A program made the position numbers and the translations under genes. 64,000 nt of DNA. It comes from Halopiger aswanensis. Lineage in GTDB: Archaea; Halobacteriota; Halobacteria; Halobacteriales; Natrialbaceae. The notes beneath the pieces are model-generated. The model was not told the DNA's origin. It searched no databases and saw only the letters and a list, made by a program, of their open reading frames with translations. The DNA lies in assembly GCF_003610195.1 (NCBI RefSeq), contig NZ_RAPO01000001.1, positions 682,001 to 746,000 of the forward strand, given 5' to 3'. Shown piece by piece: positions 26,568-35,353 of the stretch (position 1 is its first letter; the number at the start of each line of letters is the position of its first letter).

Positions 26568-27065
26568 TTACCGGTCGGACGAGTACCGCGCCGACGAGTG
26601 CGACTCGAGGGCGGCGGGCGGCTCGACGCCGCGCCTGGCCGGTCGGACCCCCTCAGTGAGCGGCGAGAGTAGCCAAAGGGCGTAGATCACGGCGATCGTC
26701 GCGCCGGCGGCGGCGGCGACCAGCCCGACCGTGACGGTGCCCGCCGCCGGCACGTGTCTGAACGCGGAGACCCCGACGCTGCTGCCGACGATCGAGACGA
26801 CCGTCCACGCATTCGTGTCCGGAACCACCGCGACGAGATACTCCCTCGCGATGACGGCGTAACAGAAGCCACAGCAGACGCCGAGGGTGGCGGCGGTCCA
26901 CCACGCGTCGGTCCAGCGTGCGGGCAGGGTGAGATCGGCCTGCACGGGTACCAGCCAGGCGAACAGCGGGAGGCCGGCGAGCAGCACGAGCAACTCCCCG
27001 CGGCGACCGTCGGGGAACGTCCAACCGCCCTCGTCGTCGCGGAACCACGCGCGGAGATCGACCAT
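26568..27065 (-). CDS. Membrane protein with about four helices, unknown
   Basis: This 165-residue protein has an acidic N-terminus (DLRAWFRDDEGGWTFPDGRR) followed by four hydrophobic segments: ELLVLLAGLPLFAWLVPVQ, AATLGVCCGFCYAVIA, a segment around WTVVSIVGSSVGVS, and TVGLVAAAAGATIAVIYALWLL. The C-terminus is cytosolic-looking and disordered. I do not recognise a family. It converges on the alcohol dehydrogenase gene with a 13-base gap. Confidence 0.65.
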   Translation of the reverse strand: MVDLRAWFRDDEGGWTFPDGRRGELLVLLAGLPLFAWLVPVQADLTLPARWTDAWWTAATLGVCCGFCYAVIAREYLVAVVPDTNAWTVVSIVGSSVGVSAFRHVPAAGTVTVGLVAAAAGATIAVIYALWLLSPLTEGVRPARRGVEPPAALESHSSARYSSDR

Positions 27066-27287
27066 CGGTGCTCGTCTACGGCGTACGACGCGGGTCGTGT
27101 TGAATATTTGGTAAGATTCGCTAGCTGTACTCGAGCGCGCTCGCGGCGGGCAAGGCGAGTCCGTGCGAATCGGGACCGAACCGAAACCAGCAGGACGGTC
27201 CGCTATCCGGGACTATCAGCACGCGTAACCGGAAGCGCCGGGTATTCCCGCGCGGGTACCGAACCTCGAGCCGAGATGCCTTCTGGA

Positions 27288-28280
27288 ATGACCGCCTACG
27301 CGATCGAGGAGTACGGCGACCCCGACGTCTTCGAGGAGACGACCCGCGAGGTCCCCGAGCCGGGACCGAACGAGATTCGCGTCGAGGTCGTCGCCTCGAG
27401 CCTCAACCCCGTCGACTACAAGATCCGGCAGGGCGCGATCCCGGACTTCGCGCCCGAGTTCCCGGCGATCCTCCACTGCGACGTCGCCGGCGTCGTCGAC
27501 GCGGTCGGCGACGGCGTCGAGGAATTCGAGGCGGGCGACGAAGTCTACGGCATGCCCGGCGGCGCGGGCCGGCAGGGCGCGCTCGCCGACTACGTCGTCG
27601 GCCACGCCGGCACGTTCGCCCACGCGCCCGGCGAGATTCCGCTCGAGGACAGCGCCGCGCTCCCGGTCGTCGCCCTGACGGCCTGGGAGATGCTCGCCGA
27701 CAAGGCGACCGTCGACATCGGCGACGAAGTGCTCGTCTACGGCGGGGCCGGCGGCGTCGGCCACATCGGCGTTCAGTTGGCCGACTGGTTCGGCGCGAAC
27801 GTGATCGCGACGGGCTCGAGCGAGGCCAACCGCGAGCTCGCGGAAGAACTCGGCGCCGACGCGACCGTCGACTACACCGAAACCGACGTCGAGACCTACG
27901 TCGACGAGTACGCCAGCGGGGGCGGGTTCGACGTCGTCTTCGACCCGGTCGGCGACGAGCACCTCGAGACGGCCTTTCAGGCGGTCCGGCCGTTCGGGAG
28001 CGTCGTGACGACCGAATCCAGCGCCGCGCAGGACCTCGATCTCGCCCCGATGCACGCCAACTCGCTCGAGTTGGGCGTCGTGCTGGTCATCCTGCCGGTG
28101 CTGCTCGGCGACCGACAGGAGCGCATCGGCGAGGAACTCGACGACATCGCGACGCTGGTCGACAAGGGCGCCCTCGAGCCGCACATCGACGACCGGTACA
28201 CCTTCGACGAGGTCGCAGAGGTCCACCGTCGCGGCGAGGAGGGCGACTTCCGCGGGAAGCTGCTGCTGGTCAACGAGTGA
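27288..28280 (+). CDS. NADP-dependent quinone oxidoreductase-like (MDR) protein
   Basis: This 330-residue medium-chain dehydrogenase/reductase lacks structural zinc cysteines and fits the quinone oxidoreductase group. Landmarks are MTAYAIEEYGDPDVFEE, VVASSLNPVDYKIRQG, FPAILHCDVAGVVDAVGDGV and the coenzyme motif VYGGAGGVGHIGVQLADWFG. QAVRPFGSVVTTES follows in the Rossmann part. The likely reaction is NADPH-dependent reduction of quinones or enones. The ATG at 27288 gives the family start; another ATG at 27276 adds four residues. No clear operon. Confidence 0.85.
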   Translation: MTAYAIEEYGDPDVFEETTREVPEPGPNEIRVEVVASSLNPVDYKIRQGAIPDFAPEFPAILHCDVAGVVDAVGDGVEEFEAGDEVYGMPGGAGRQGALADYVVGHAGTFAHAPGEIPLEDSAALPVVALTAWEMLADKATVDIGDEVLVYGGAGGVGHIGVQLADWFGANVIATGSSEANRELAEELGADATVDYTETDVETYVDEYASGGGFDVVFDPVGDEHLETAFQAVRPFGSVVTTESSAAQDLDLAPMHANSLELGVVLVILPVLLGDRQERIGEELDDIATLVDKGALEPHIDDRYTFDEVAEVHRRGEEGDFRGKLLLVNE

Positions 28281-28411
28281 ATCGAAATCACCGGCGCGAG
28301 TCCTCCCCGAACGACTGAAGCGACTCGCCGCCGTCGGCGCGGTTGCATTCCGCTCGTAGAGTGACGACCTTCGGCGGCGACGATAGCGCCCGTACGCGCT
28401 TACGCACTACC

Positions 28412-28786
28412 TCACGAGAGGTGGGCGGTGACGTCCGTCGAGGTGACCATCCCGACGTAGTCGTCGTCGACGACCGGGAGGTGTTTGATCCCGTAAGTGG
28501 TCATCATCGCGGCGACCTCCTCCATGTAGAGGTCCGGCGTGGCCGTCTCGACGTCGGTCGTCATCACGTCGGCGACCGTCAACTTCGTTACGTCTTGCCC
28601 GTCAGCAACGGCGTCGAGCACGTCCGTACTGCTAACGATCGCCCGCGGCGAGGTCTGAACCACGAGCGCGTTGATGTCCTTCTCCCGCATTCGCTGCGTG
28701 GCCTCCATGACCGTCGCGTCCTTCGAAATCGTCTCGAGCGGCGTGGACATCACGTCTTCGACGGTGGTTCTGTCTGAAGAAGTCAT
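28412..28786 (-). CDS. CBS-domain protein
   Basis: This 124-residue protein is a pair of CBS motifs forming one Bateman module. The first is VEDVMSTPLETISKDATVME to INALVVQ, and the second is VADVMTTDVETATPDLYMEE to IKHLPVVDDDYVGMVTSTDV. Such modules bind adenine nucleotides or SAM and regulate attached or partner proteins. This one is free-standing, so its partner is unknown. Confidence 0.88.
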   Translation of the reverse strand: MTSSDRTTVEDVMSTPLETISKDATVMEATQRMREKDINALVVQTSPRAIVSSTDVLDAVADGQDVTKLTVADVMTTDVETATPDLYMEEVAAMMTTYGIKHLPVVDDDYVGMVTSTDVTAHLS

Positions 28787-28914
28787 ACGGTAAAAACGGG
28801 CACGGCCGTTATGGTAGTTTCCCTCCTCGCAGCGGGAGTTTCAGCGTCACCGAACTCCGAGTCGAACCGGCGATTTCGATAGAGTTCGGCTCCGCCGACG
28901 GTGCAGACCGAGAA

Positions 28915-29664
28915 TCAGGCGCCGCCACCGCCAGCGTACGACGGCCGCTCGGCGTACTCGATCGGATCGCGAACGCCGACGTTCTGGAACGCTTGCAGGC
29001 GGAACGCGCAGGCGTCGCAGGTGCCGCAGGCGGGTTCGTTTTCGCGGTAGCAACTCCACGTGTGCTCGTAGGGCACCTCGAGTTCGACGCCGCGCTCGGC
29101 GATGTCGGTCTTGGACCACTCGACGAACGGGGCTTCGATCGCGATCTCCGTCTCGGGTTTCGTGCCGACGTCGACTAGGTTTTCGAAGGCCTCGAAGAAC
29201 TCGGGGCGGCAGTCGGGATACCCCGAGAAGTCCTCGCTGTGGGCGCCGATGAACACGGCGTCGCAGTCGTTGGCCTCGGCGTAGGAGACCGCCATCGCGA
29301 GCAGGTTCGCGTTGCGGAAGGGGACGTACGACGTGGGAATTTCGTCGCTCTCCATGTCCGCGTCCGCGACCTCCATCTCGTCGTCGGTCAGGCTCGAGGC
29401 GCCGATCGCCGAGAGATGACCGGTCTCGATCTGCAGGAAGTCCGCGGCATCGAGTTCGTCGGCCAGTCGGCGGGCGCACTCGAGTTCGCGGTCCTCGGTG
29501 CGCTGCCCGTAGGAGGTGTGCAGGGCGTAGATCTCGTAGCCCCGCTCGCGGGCCTCGTAGGCGGCGGTGGCGCTGTCCATGCCGCCGGAGAGGAGGACGA
29601 CGGCGCGTTTAGTGCGGTCGGCGGACGATTCGGTGTCGTCGGTCGTGGCAGTGTCTGCAGTCAT
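28915..29664 (-). CDS. queC: 7-cyano-7-deazaguanine (preQ0) synthase
   Basis: This 249-residue enzyme converts 7-carboxy-7-deazaguanine to preQ0 with ammonia and ATP. The PP-loop is VVLLSGGMDSATAAYEARE, and a zinc site is formed by four cysteines in WSCYRENEPACGTCDACAFR. SYVPFRNANLLAMAVSYAEA is the conserved middle. PreQ0 is inserted into tRNA position 15 by archaeosine TGT. It is the last gene of queD-queE-queC, 18 bases after queE. The 28-residue acidic N-terminal extension is a haloarchaeal feature. Confidence 0.94.
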   Translation of the reverse strand: MTADTATTDDTESSADRTKRAVVLLSGGMDSATAAYEARERGYEIYALHTSYGQRTEDRELECARRLADELDAADFLQIETGHLSAIGASSLTDDEMEVADADMESDEIPTSYVPFRNANLLAMAVSYAEANDCDAVFIGAHSEDFSGYPDCRPEFFEAFENLVDVGTKPETEIAIEAPFVEWSKTDIAERGVELEVPYEHTWSCYRENEPACGTCDACAFRLQAFQNVGVRDPIEYAERPSYAGGGGA

Positions 29665-29682
29665 GCTATCGTAGGTGTGACG

Positions 29683-30468
29683 TTACGTTTCCGGTGCATC
29701 GTTCCACAGATCGACGTGGAGCCGCGGCGTGTAGCGGAAGCCGTACTCCATCGCGAGGTCCGCGACGCGAGTTCGAGTTTCGGCGAGTCGCTCTCGAGTC
29801 GCCCCTTCGGGCATCAGGAGGACGTTTCCGTCGCGAACCGGGACGTCGGCGACGCTCCGAAGGTCCGCGAGCAGATCGAGAATCTCGGGCATGTCCTCGT
29901 CGTCCGTAACGACGAACTTCAGTTGGTGATCGTACTCCTCGACGAGCGCTGCGAGACGCTCGAGGTCTATCCGGTCGTTTTCGTGGCGCTGCTCCCACTC
30001 GCCGTCGCCTTTGGGATCCCGTCCGGGCGTAGGCGTGCTGCTCTCGAGTTTCGGGCTGATCGAGGCGAGGTCGATCGGCGCGTCGCGGTAGATCGTGCCG
30101 TTCGTCTCGACGGTGGTGTGGTAGCCCCGCTCGTCGAGGCGCTCGAGCAGGTCGACGCTCGCTTCGTGGAGCAGGGGCTCGCCGCCGGTGAGCACGACGT
30201 GGTCGGCGTCGTAGGATTCGACCTCGGCGACGATCTCCTCCAGCGACATGGTGGCGTGAGTCGGCTCCCAGGAGGTGTGGTAGGAGTCGCAGAACCAGCA
30301 GCGGAGATTGCAGCCGCTGGTCCGGACGAACACGGAAGGAACGCCGGCGAGCGTCCCCTCTCCCTGCAGAGATTCGAATAGTTCGTTGATCGGGAGACCG
30401 GGCTCGTCGCTCACGTCGGTCGCTTCGTCGGCGGCCGCGCGGTCGTCTACCGAGTCGGACACCGGCAT
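29683..30468 (-). CDS. queE: 7-carboxy-7-deazaguanine synthase (radical SAM)
   Basis: This 261-residue enzyme rearranges 6-carboxytetrahydropterin to 7-carboxy-7-deazaguanine. The variant SAM cluster motif is CNLRCWFCDSYHTSW. FESLQGEGTLAGVPSVFVR precedes it and LTGGEPLLHE is the GGEP motif. ISPKLESSTP and HQLKFVVTDDED are also typical. It lies one base downstream of queD and upstream of queC, so the three are co-transcribed. Confidence 0.93.
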   Translation of the reverse strand: MPVSDSVDDRAAADEATDVSDEPGLPINELFESLQGEGTLAGVPSVFVRTSGCNLRCWFCDSYHTSWEPTHATMSLEEIVAEVESYDADHVVLTGGEPLLHEASVDLLERLDERGYHTTVETNGTIYRDAPIDLASISPKLESSTPTPGRDPKGDGEWEQRHENDRIDLERLAALVEEYDHQLKFVVTDDEDMPEILDLLADLRSVADVPVRDGNVLLMPEGATRERLAETRTRVADLAMEYGFRYTPRLHVDLWNDAPET

Positions 30469-30469
30469 C

Positions 30470-30970
30470 TCAGAACCGGCTGCCCCCGCAGAGTTCGCTC
30501 GTCTCGTTGACCTGTACTGCGACCGCCGAGACGGTATCGGGCAGGGCGGCCTCGAGTTTCCGCTCGAGGACGACGCTCATCACTTCGGCCGTCGGCGGAT
30601 GCTCGAGGACGACGATCCCGTCGGCGTCGCCGGCCGCCTCGAAAGCTTCGATCAGGGGGTCGCCGCGCTCGAGCAGGAACCGGTGATCCCACTCGTCTAT
30701 TACCCGAGTAATATCGCCCTTGTCCGCGACCCAGCCCTCGTCGGTCAGTTCGCCGGTGACGGTGACCGCGATCTCGTAGTTGTGACCGTGCGGTCGCGCG
30801 CACTTCCCGTCGTGGTGCTGCAGCCGATGGCCCGTGCTGATGCGGATCGGCCGGTCGCGACCGACGTGGAGGACGCGTTCGGTGCCGGAGACCTGCGCCG
30901 CAGGAGCCGGGGACTCGAGCTCTGCATCGGCTCGTTCCGCGTGCTCGCGGCTGGCGGTTCGTTCAGTCAC
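30470..30970 (-). CDS. queD: 6-carboxytetrahydropterin synthase (PTPS family)
   Basis: This 166-residue protein makes 6-carboxy-5,6,7,8-tetrahydropterin in preQ0 synthesis. The zinc histidines are in FSTGHRLQ-like ISTGHRLQHH and HGHNYEIAVTV. CARPHGHNYE carries the QueD-type cysteine, and WDHRFLLERGDPL with HPPTAEVMSVVL complete the active site. The first 35 residues are an Ala/Glu-rich extension. It leads the queD-queE-queC operon. TTAAGTAA, about 22-29 bases before the ATG on the minus strand, is a possible box A. Confidence 0.92.
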   Translation of the reverse strand: MTERTASREHAERADAELESPAPAAQVSGTERVLHVGRDRPIRISTGHRLQHHDGKCARPHGHNYEIAVTVTGELTDEGWVADKGDITRVIDEWDHRFLLERGDPLIEAFEAAGDADGIVVLEHPPTAEVMSVVLERKLEAALPDTVSAVAVQVNETSELCGGSRF

Positions 30971-31110
30971 ACTGCAGTATTCTCGTAGGATTACTTAAGG
31001 ATGATTACTGCGAGCCGCGTGCGGTGTGTGCACCGTCCCGATGCACCGACTGTGCCGACGGGTGGCAGTTCACACTCCGACCGTTCGAGCCGGCTCGCCG
31101 GAAAACCCGC

Positions 31111-31464
31111 TCACTCCTCGAGTTGGTCCTGCAGCTGGTTTTTCGCCTCGGTCCGGCGCTTACGGGAGAACTCCGGTTCGGCCTCGGAGAAATCCACCTC
31201 GAGTTCGTCGACCGTCCGCCGGTAGATGTTCGTTCGGCGCCCCTTCTCGGAGAGCTCTCGACCCTCGCAGGTCAAGAGACCCGCGTCGACCAGTTCCTCG
31301 ATACGACGGTAGCAGGTCGCGATTGGAATCTCGATGTCCTCACTCAGCGCCTGTGCCGATTTCGGCGTGCCCGCAGCGCAGAGGATTTCGGCGCTGTATT
31401 TGTTCCCAAGCGCTGAGAGAACCGTATCCGAATCCGATTCGTACTGTGTCAGACCCGAAGACAT
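31111..31464 (-). CDS. Winged-helix transcription regulator
   Basis: This 117-residue protein has one winged HTH domain of the ArsR/TrmB type: NKYSAEILCAAGTPKSAQAL, SEDIEIPIATCYRRIEELVD (recognition helix), then the wing GLLTCEGRELSEKGRRTNIY. The C-terminus is a charged, probable coiled coil (VDFSEAEPEFSRKRRTEAKN). A pair of direct repeats flanks its likely box A, suggesting self-regulation. Its targets are unknown. The cinA-like gene lies upstream on the other strand. Confidence 0.85.
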   Translation of the reverse strand: MSSGLTQYESDSDTVLSALGNKYSAEILCAAGTPKSAQALSEDIEIPIATCYRRIEELVDAGLLTCEGRELSEKGRRTNIYRRTVDELEVDFSEAEPEFSRKRRTEAKNQLQDQLEE

Positions 31465-31507
31465 TGGTGCACTATTCTAACTCCTCTAATTGAATCTTGT
31501 GGCTGAT

Positions 31508-31532
31508 GGAGTGTTTATTTATATGGAGTGTT
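31508..31532. promoter_or_regulatory. Box A flanked by direct repeats, operator candidate
   Basis: GGAGTGTT (31508-31515) and GGAGTGTT (31525-31532) surround the AT-rich core TATTTATAT (31516-31524). Read on the minus strand the core ATATAAATA is a good box A, placed to start a transcript about 26 bases upstream of the winged-helix gene. A protein binding both repeats would cover the TATA box. Confidence 0.45.
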
Positions 31533-31639
31533 CCGTTCGAAAATGGTTGGCACACCGACAGTGAAGGAAGAACGGATCGGTGCAGAGCAACGGCGGCCGC
31601 TGGAATACCGTTTTGGGGACCCGGCGCTAACACGCTCGT

Positions 31640-32323
31640 ATGAACGTCGCGGTCGTTACGGTCGGGGACGAACTGCTCGCCGGGCAGACGACGAACACGA
31701 ACGCAACCTGGCTCTGCGAACGCCTCAACGAACGCGGCGTCACCGTCGAGCGCGTCACGACGGTGCCCGATCGGGTCGCCGACATCGCCCGCGTCGTCAA
31801 CGAGTACCGGGCCGAGTACGACGCCGTCATCGTCACCGGCGGCCTCGGGCCGACCCACGACGACGTCACGATGGAGGGAATCGCCGCGGCGCTCGGACGC
31901 CCGCTCGAGACCCACGAAGAGGCCCTGACCTGGCTCGAGGAGGACGGCTACTCCCGGTCGGAGTTGACCGAGGGAACGGCCGAACTCCCGACGGGTGCGC
32001 GAGCGCTCCACAACGAAGCCGGGGTCGCACCCGGGGCGGCGCTCGAGGACGTCTACGTGCTGCCGGGCGTTCCGACCGAAATGCAGACGATGTTCGAGGC
32101 GATCGCACCGGCGTTCTCGGGGACGCCGACCTACCGGGAAGAAGTCGTCGCCGACGAACCCGAGAGCGCACTGTTGGATCGTCTCGAGGAGATCCAAGAC
32201 CGCTTCGACGTTTCGGTCGGCAGCTATCCCGGCGAGTCGGTTCGAATCGCGATCGAAAGCACGGACGAAGCGACGGTCGCCGAAGCGGCGGCGTGGCTTC
32301 GAGAACGGGTCGACACCGTCTGA
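31640..32323 (+). CDS. CinA N-terminal-like molybdopterin-binding-domain protein
   Basis: This 227-residue protein has the MoCF_biosynth fold found in MoeA/MogA and the CinA N-terminal domain. NVAVVTVGDELLAGQTTNTN, AVIVTGGLGPTHDDVT and VYVLPGVPTEMQTMFEA are the signatures. The nicotinamide-nucleotide amidase (CinA C-terminal) domain is absent. CinA relatives have ADP-ribose pyrophosphatase activity, so a role in nucleotide repair fits at least as well as cofactor binding. It starts at the ATG at 31640. Confidence 0.85.
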   Translation: MNVAVVTVGDELLAGQTTNTNATWLCERLNERGVTVERVTTVPDRVADIARVVNEYRAEYDAVIVTGGLGPTHDDVTMEGIAAALGRPLETHEEALTWLEEDGYSRSELTEGTAELPTGARALHNEAGVAPGAALEDVYVLPGVPTEMQTMFEAIAPAFSGTPTYREEVVADEPESALLDRLEEIQDRFDVSVGSYPGESVRIAIESTDEATVAEAAAWLRERVDTV

Positions 32324-32330
32324 ACTCGAG

Positions 32331-32453
32331 TTAGCGGTAGACGTAGGCGAGCCAGACGATCGTAACGAGCAGACTGGCGATCAGGACGCCCCAGCCGACG
32401 AGGTCCATGGGCAGTTCGGTCTCCGCGGCGAGCACGTAGGTCAGTTCGTTCAT
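32331..32453 (-). CDS. 40-residue single-span membrane peptide
   Basis: A 40-codon frame runs from ATG (32451-32453) to TAA (32331-32333): MNELTYVLAAETELPMDLVG, then WGVLIASLLVTIVWLAYVYR. It has one transmembrane helix and no charged residue inside it. On the minus strand AAATATTAA (32479-32487) lies 26-34 bases before the ATG, a proper leaderless box A, which supports expression. It converges on the cinA-like gene with a 7-base gap. Function unknown. Confidence 0.62.
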   Translation of the reverse strand: MNELTYVLAAETELPMDLVGWGVLIASLLVTIVWLAYVYR

Positions 32454-32551
32454 AATCGGCCATCCGTTCGCCCCCCTCTTAATATTTCAGAAAACGGGGT
32501 GATCGCCCGGAACACCGGACGCCTTTTGTCCGAAATCACCCTAGAGCCGCC

Positions 32552-33712
32552 ATGGACGCGCTTGGCGTCGTCGTCAATCCGATCGCGGGGATGGGCGGTC
32601 GGGTCGGCCTGAAGGGAACGGACGGAAAAGTCGCGGAAGCGCGCCGCTTGGGCGCCGAGCCGCGTGCACCCGACCGAGCGCGGGAGGCGCTGCGCTCGCT
32701 GCACCGCCGCGACCCCGACGTGACGGTGTACACGGCCGCGGGCGTGCTGGGCGAGCACGCTGTTCGAGACGCGGGGTTCGATCCCCAAGTCGTCTACGAG
32801 CCCTCGAGCGACGCTGCCGCCGATCGCCAGGCAACGGGTGTCGATCCCGAGGAAACCGAGACCACCGCGGCGGACACGCGGGCCGCCGTCCGGGCTTTCC
32901 TCGAGCAGGGGGTCGATCTCGTGTTGTTCGTGGGCGGGGACGGGACGGCCGTCGACGCGGCCGAAGTGCTCGAGGGCGAGGGCGAGGCCGAGACCGAGAC
33001 CGATACCGACGGTGACTCCGGCGCCGGCGATCGAACGCCGATACTCGGCGTCCCCGCGGGTGTCAAGATCTATTCGTCCGTATTCGCCGTCACGCCGGCC
33101 GACGCGGGCCGGATCGCCGCCGAATTCGACCGCGTCGAAATGCGCGAGGTAAACGACATCGACGAGGAGGCGTATCGCGAGGGCGAGGTCCGCACCGAAC
33201 TCAAGGCCGTCGTGCCGGTCCCCGTCGCGCCGGACGTCCAGTCCGGGAAGCAAGTCTCGAGCGGCAGCGTCGACTCGCTGGCGTCGGGCTTCGCCCGCGA
33301 GATCGAGGACGAGCGGACGTACGTCTTCGGCCCCGGCGGCACCGTCGGCGCGATCGAGGCGGAACTGGGGATCGACCCGTCGCCGCTCGGCGTCGACGTC
33401 TGGCGCGACGGCGAGGTGCTCGCCAGGGACGCCGCCGAATCGGACATCCTCGCGGTCCTCGAGGATCCCGTGACGATCGTCGTTTCGCCGATCGGCGGAC
33501 AGGGGTTCGTCTTCGGTCGGGGCAACCACCAGATCTCGCCGGCGGTCATCGAGCGCGCCGACGAGATCGAGGTCGTCGCGTCCGAGGAGAAACTCGACGG
33601 GATCGACGCCCTGCACGTCGACACCGACGACGAGGCGATCGACGAGGAGTTGCGCGGCTGGCTCCGCGTTCGGACCGGTCGGTTCACGACGCGGCTCGTG
33701 AAGGTCGTCTAA
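32552..33712 (+). CDS. ATP-NAD kinase/AcoX-like protein
   Basis: This 386-residue protein shares the NAD kinase/diacylglycerol kinase fold. GVVVNPIAGMGGRVGLKG starts the nucleotide-binding domain, LVLFVGGDGTAVDAAEVL is the GGDGT motif, and ILGVPAGVKIYSSVFAVTP follows. VVSPIGGQGFVFGRGNHQIS is typical of the COG3199 group. It may phosphorylate NAD or a related substrate; canonical archaeal NAD kinases are shorter (about 280). An acidic insertion (EGEGEAETETDTDGD) follows GGDGT. Confidence 0.82.
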   Translation: MDALGVVVNPIAGMGGRVGLKGTDGKVAEARRLGAEPRAPDRAREALRSLHRRDPDVTVYTAAGVLGEHAVRDAGFDPQVVYEPSSDAAADRQATGVDPEETETTAADTRAAVRAFLEQGVDLVLFVGGDGTAVDAAEVLEGEGEAETETDTDGDSGAGDRTPILGVPAGVKIYSSVFAVTPADAGRIAAEFDRVEMREVNDIDEEAYREGEVRTELKAVVPVPVAPDVQSGKQVSSGSVDSLASGFAREIEDERTYVFGPGGTVGAIEAELGIDPSPLGVDVWRDGEVLARDAAESDILAVLEDPVTIVVSPIGGQGFVFGRGNHQISPAVIERADEIEVVASEEKLDGIDALHVDTDDEAIDEELRGWLRVRTGRFTTRLVKVV

Positions 33713-33833
33713 GGGCGTTCGGTACCGGTTTCGCTCCCGTTCCCGCTCCCCGTCGTCCGTGCATCGCTACCGGAACGGCCTGAATCTAGTTTAAGGATCG
33801 GCGCGGTTCTACCGAGGGAACCAACCATATTAC

Positions 33834-33860
33834 TATTGGACCCAATATAATGACCATATA
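33834..33860. promoter_or_regulatory. AT-rich dyad and TATA region upstream of the PhoU-like gene
   Basis: TATTGG, two bases, CCAATA (33834-33847) is a perfect dyad. It is followed by ATATAATG and CCATATAGTC, either of which may serve as box A. The motif ACCATAT occurs twice (about 33824-33830 and 33852-33858). The gene begins at 33897. This AT-rich block stands out in GC-rich surroundings and is probably the control region of the phosphate-type regulator. Confidence 0.45.
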
Positions 33861-33896
33861 GTCAAGATTAAGGTCGAGTCCCGCGTAGCCGATCCC

Positions 33897-34928
33897 ATGG
33901 AAACCCGGAAAGTGCAACGACTCGGCCCGTCGACCCTCGCGATGACGCTGCCCGCGGAGTGGGCGTCCGAGCACGCCGTCGAGAAGGGCGACGAGGTCTC
34001 CCTGCGAACCAGCGGCAAGGGCACCCTGACCGTGATGCCCGAATCGGCCAGCTCCGAGGAGACGGAGGCGATCATCCACGCCGACGATCTCGACGCCGAC
34101 GCCGTCGAGCGCGCCATCGTCGCCCAGTACGTCCTGGGCCGGCGCGTCATCCGCATCGAGCGCGAGGACGGCGCGCTCGACTCCGAGCACATCAACGCGG
34201 TCTACCAGGCCGAAACCCAGCTGATGGGGCTGGGCGTCATCGAGGAAACCCCCGAGAGCATCGCCATCCGCTGTTCGGTCGACCCCGAGGACTTCACGCT
34301 CGACAACCTCTTAGAGCGCCTCGAGCGGACCGGCCAGACGATGCGCGGCGAGGGGATCAAGGCCCTGGCGCACGGCAATCCCGACCTCGCCCAGCGGGCC
34401 CTGAACCGGGAACGACAGGCGAACAAGATCTTCGTGCTCCTGCTGCGCCTGATCTTCACGGCCTATCAGAATCCCAACCTCGCCCGCGCGGTCGGGCTCT
34501 CCAGCGGCTTCCCGCTGATCGGCTACCGCTCGATCGCGAAGAACCTCGAGCTGACCGCCGACAACGGCGAGGACATCGCCGAGATCGTCATCGAGACCGA
34601 GAGCCATACGTTAGACGTCGACAGCTCCGTGATGCGGGACATCCGCGAACTGAACGACCTCGTCGACGAGATCACCTCGCTGGCGGTCGAGGCGGCCGTC
34701 GAGCGCGACTACGACAAGTCGAACCAGGTTCGCGGGCTCTTCCACGAGATCACCACCCTCGAGGACGAGATTCTCTCGGACCTGCCGGAGATGCCCAACG
34801 AAGACCTGCTGCGGGTGCGGGAGGTGCTGGTCAGCCTCGAGCAGACGGCCCAGTACGCGATGCGAAACGCCGAGATTGCGGCGAACCTGGCGCTGAACGA
34901 GGAGTCCGAGCACACGACGATCAACTGA
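33897..34928 (+). CDS. AbrB-PhoU phosphate uptake regulator
   Basis: This 343-residue protein fuses an N-terminal AbrB/SpoVT-like DNA-binding fold (METRKVQRLGPSTLAMTLPA, EWASEHAVEKGDEVSL) to two PhoU-type three-helix bundles. PhoU-like segments include NREDxQ-type ALNRERQANKIFVLLLRLI and MRDIRELNDLVDEITSLAVEA. Haloarchaeal proteins of this layout are proposed to control phosphate transport genes. No pst genes are in the window. It is preceded by an AT-rich dyad that may be its operator. Confidence 0.88.
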   Translation: METRKVQRLGPSTLAMTLPAEWASEHAVEKGDEVSLRTSGKGTLTVMPESASSEETEAIIHADDLDADAVERAIVAQYVLGRRVIRIEREDGALDSEHINAVYQAETQLMGLGVIEETPESIAIRCSVDPEDFTLDNLLERLERTGQTMRGEGIKALAHGNPDLAQRALNRERQANKIFVLLLRLIFTAYQNPNLARAVGLSSGFPLIGYRSIAKNLELTADNGEDIAEIVIETESHTLDVDSSVMRDIRELNDLVDEITSLAVEAAVERDYDKSNQVRGLFHEITTLEDEILSDLPEMPNEDLLRVREVLVSLEQTAQYAMRNAEIAANLALNEESEHTTIN

Positions 34929-35014
34929 GCGCTCCGTTCGGAGCCGCCGTTTTGACGGTCCAAATACGGCCGCGAACAAGTGGTCTTAAGAGACCCCGCT
35001 AACAATCCACGAGC

Positions 35015-35197
35015 ATGGCTACCGAAACGAACTCGACGGACAAGGGCGTCGGACTGGCGCTCGGCGCCGGCGCGATCGCCGTGCTCGGCGCGCTCCTGAT
35101 GCTGATCGGCGCACCGGAACTGGAAGCGGCCTGGGGCTTCGGCGCCGCGGTCCTTTTCAGTTCGATCGCGGTCGTCGGCCTGCACCTCTGGGACTGA
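35015..35197 (+). CDS. 60-residue membrane protein, unknown
   Basis: This small protein has a polar N-terminus (MATETNSTDKG) and two hydrophobic helices, GLALGAGAIAVLGALLMLIG and WGFGAAVLFSSIAVVGLHLW. It lies 86 bases after the AbrB-PhoU gene on the same strand, but with its own spacing for a promoter. Its composition fits a real haloarchaeal small membrane protein. Function unknown. Confidence 0.72.
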   Translation: MATETNSTDKGVGLALGAGAIAVLGALLMLIGAPELEAAWGFGAAVLFSSIAVVGLHLWD

Positions 35198-35353
35198 TCG
35201 GGAACGAATCCGAGCTGCGAGGAGGCGTTCGTGACAGCGGTCGAAGGATTCCGGACCGACCGGCAGACCGGGTACCACGGGTAGAAGCGCGATCACACGA
35301 GACAACGGCCGTTAAGAGTTAAGGCCGCCGACGCCCTAGACAGAGCACGGACG

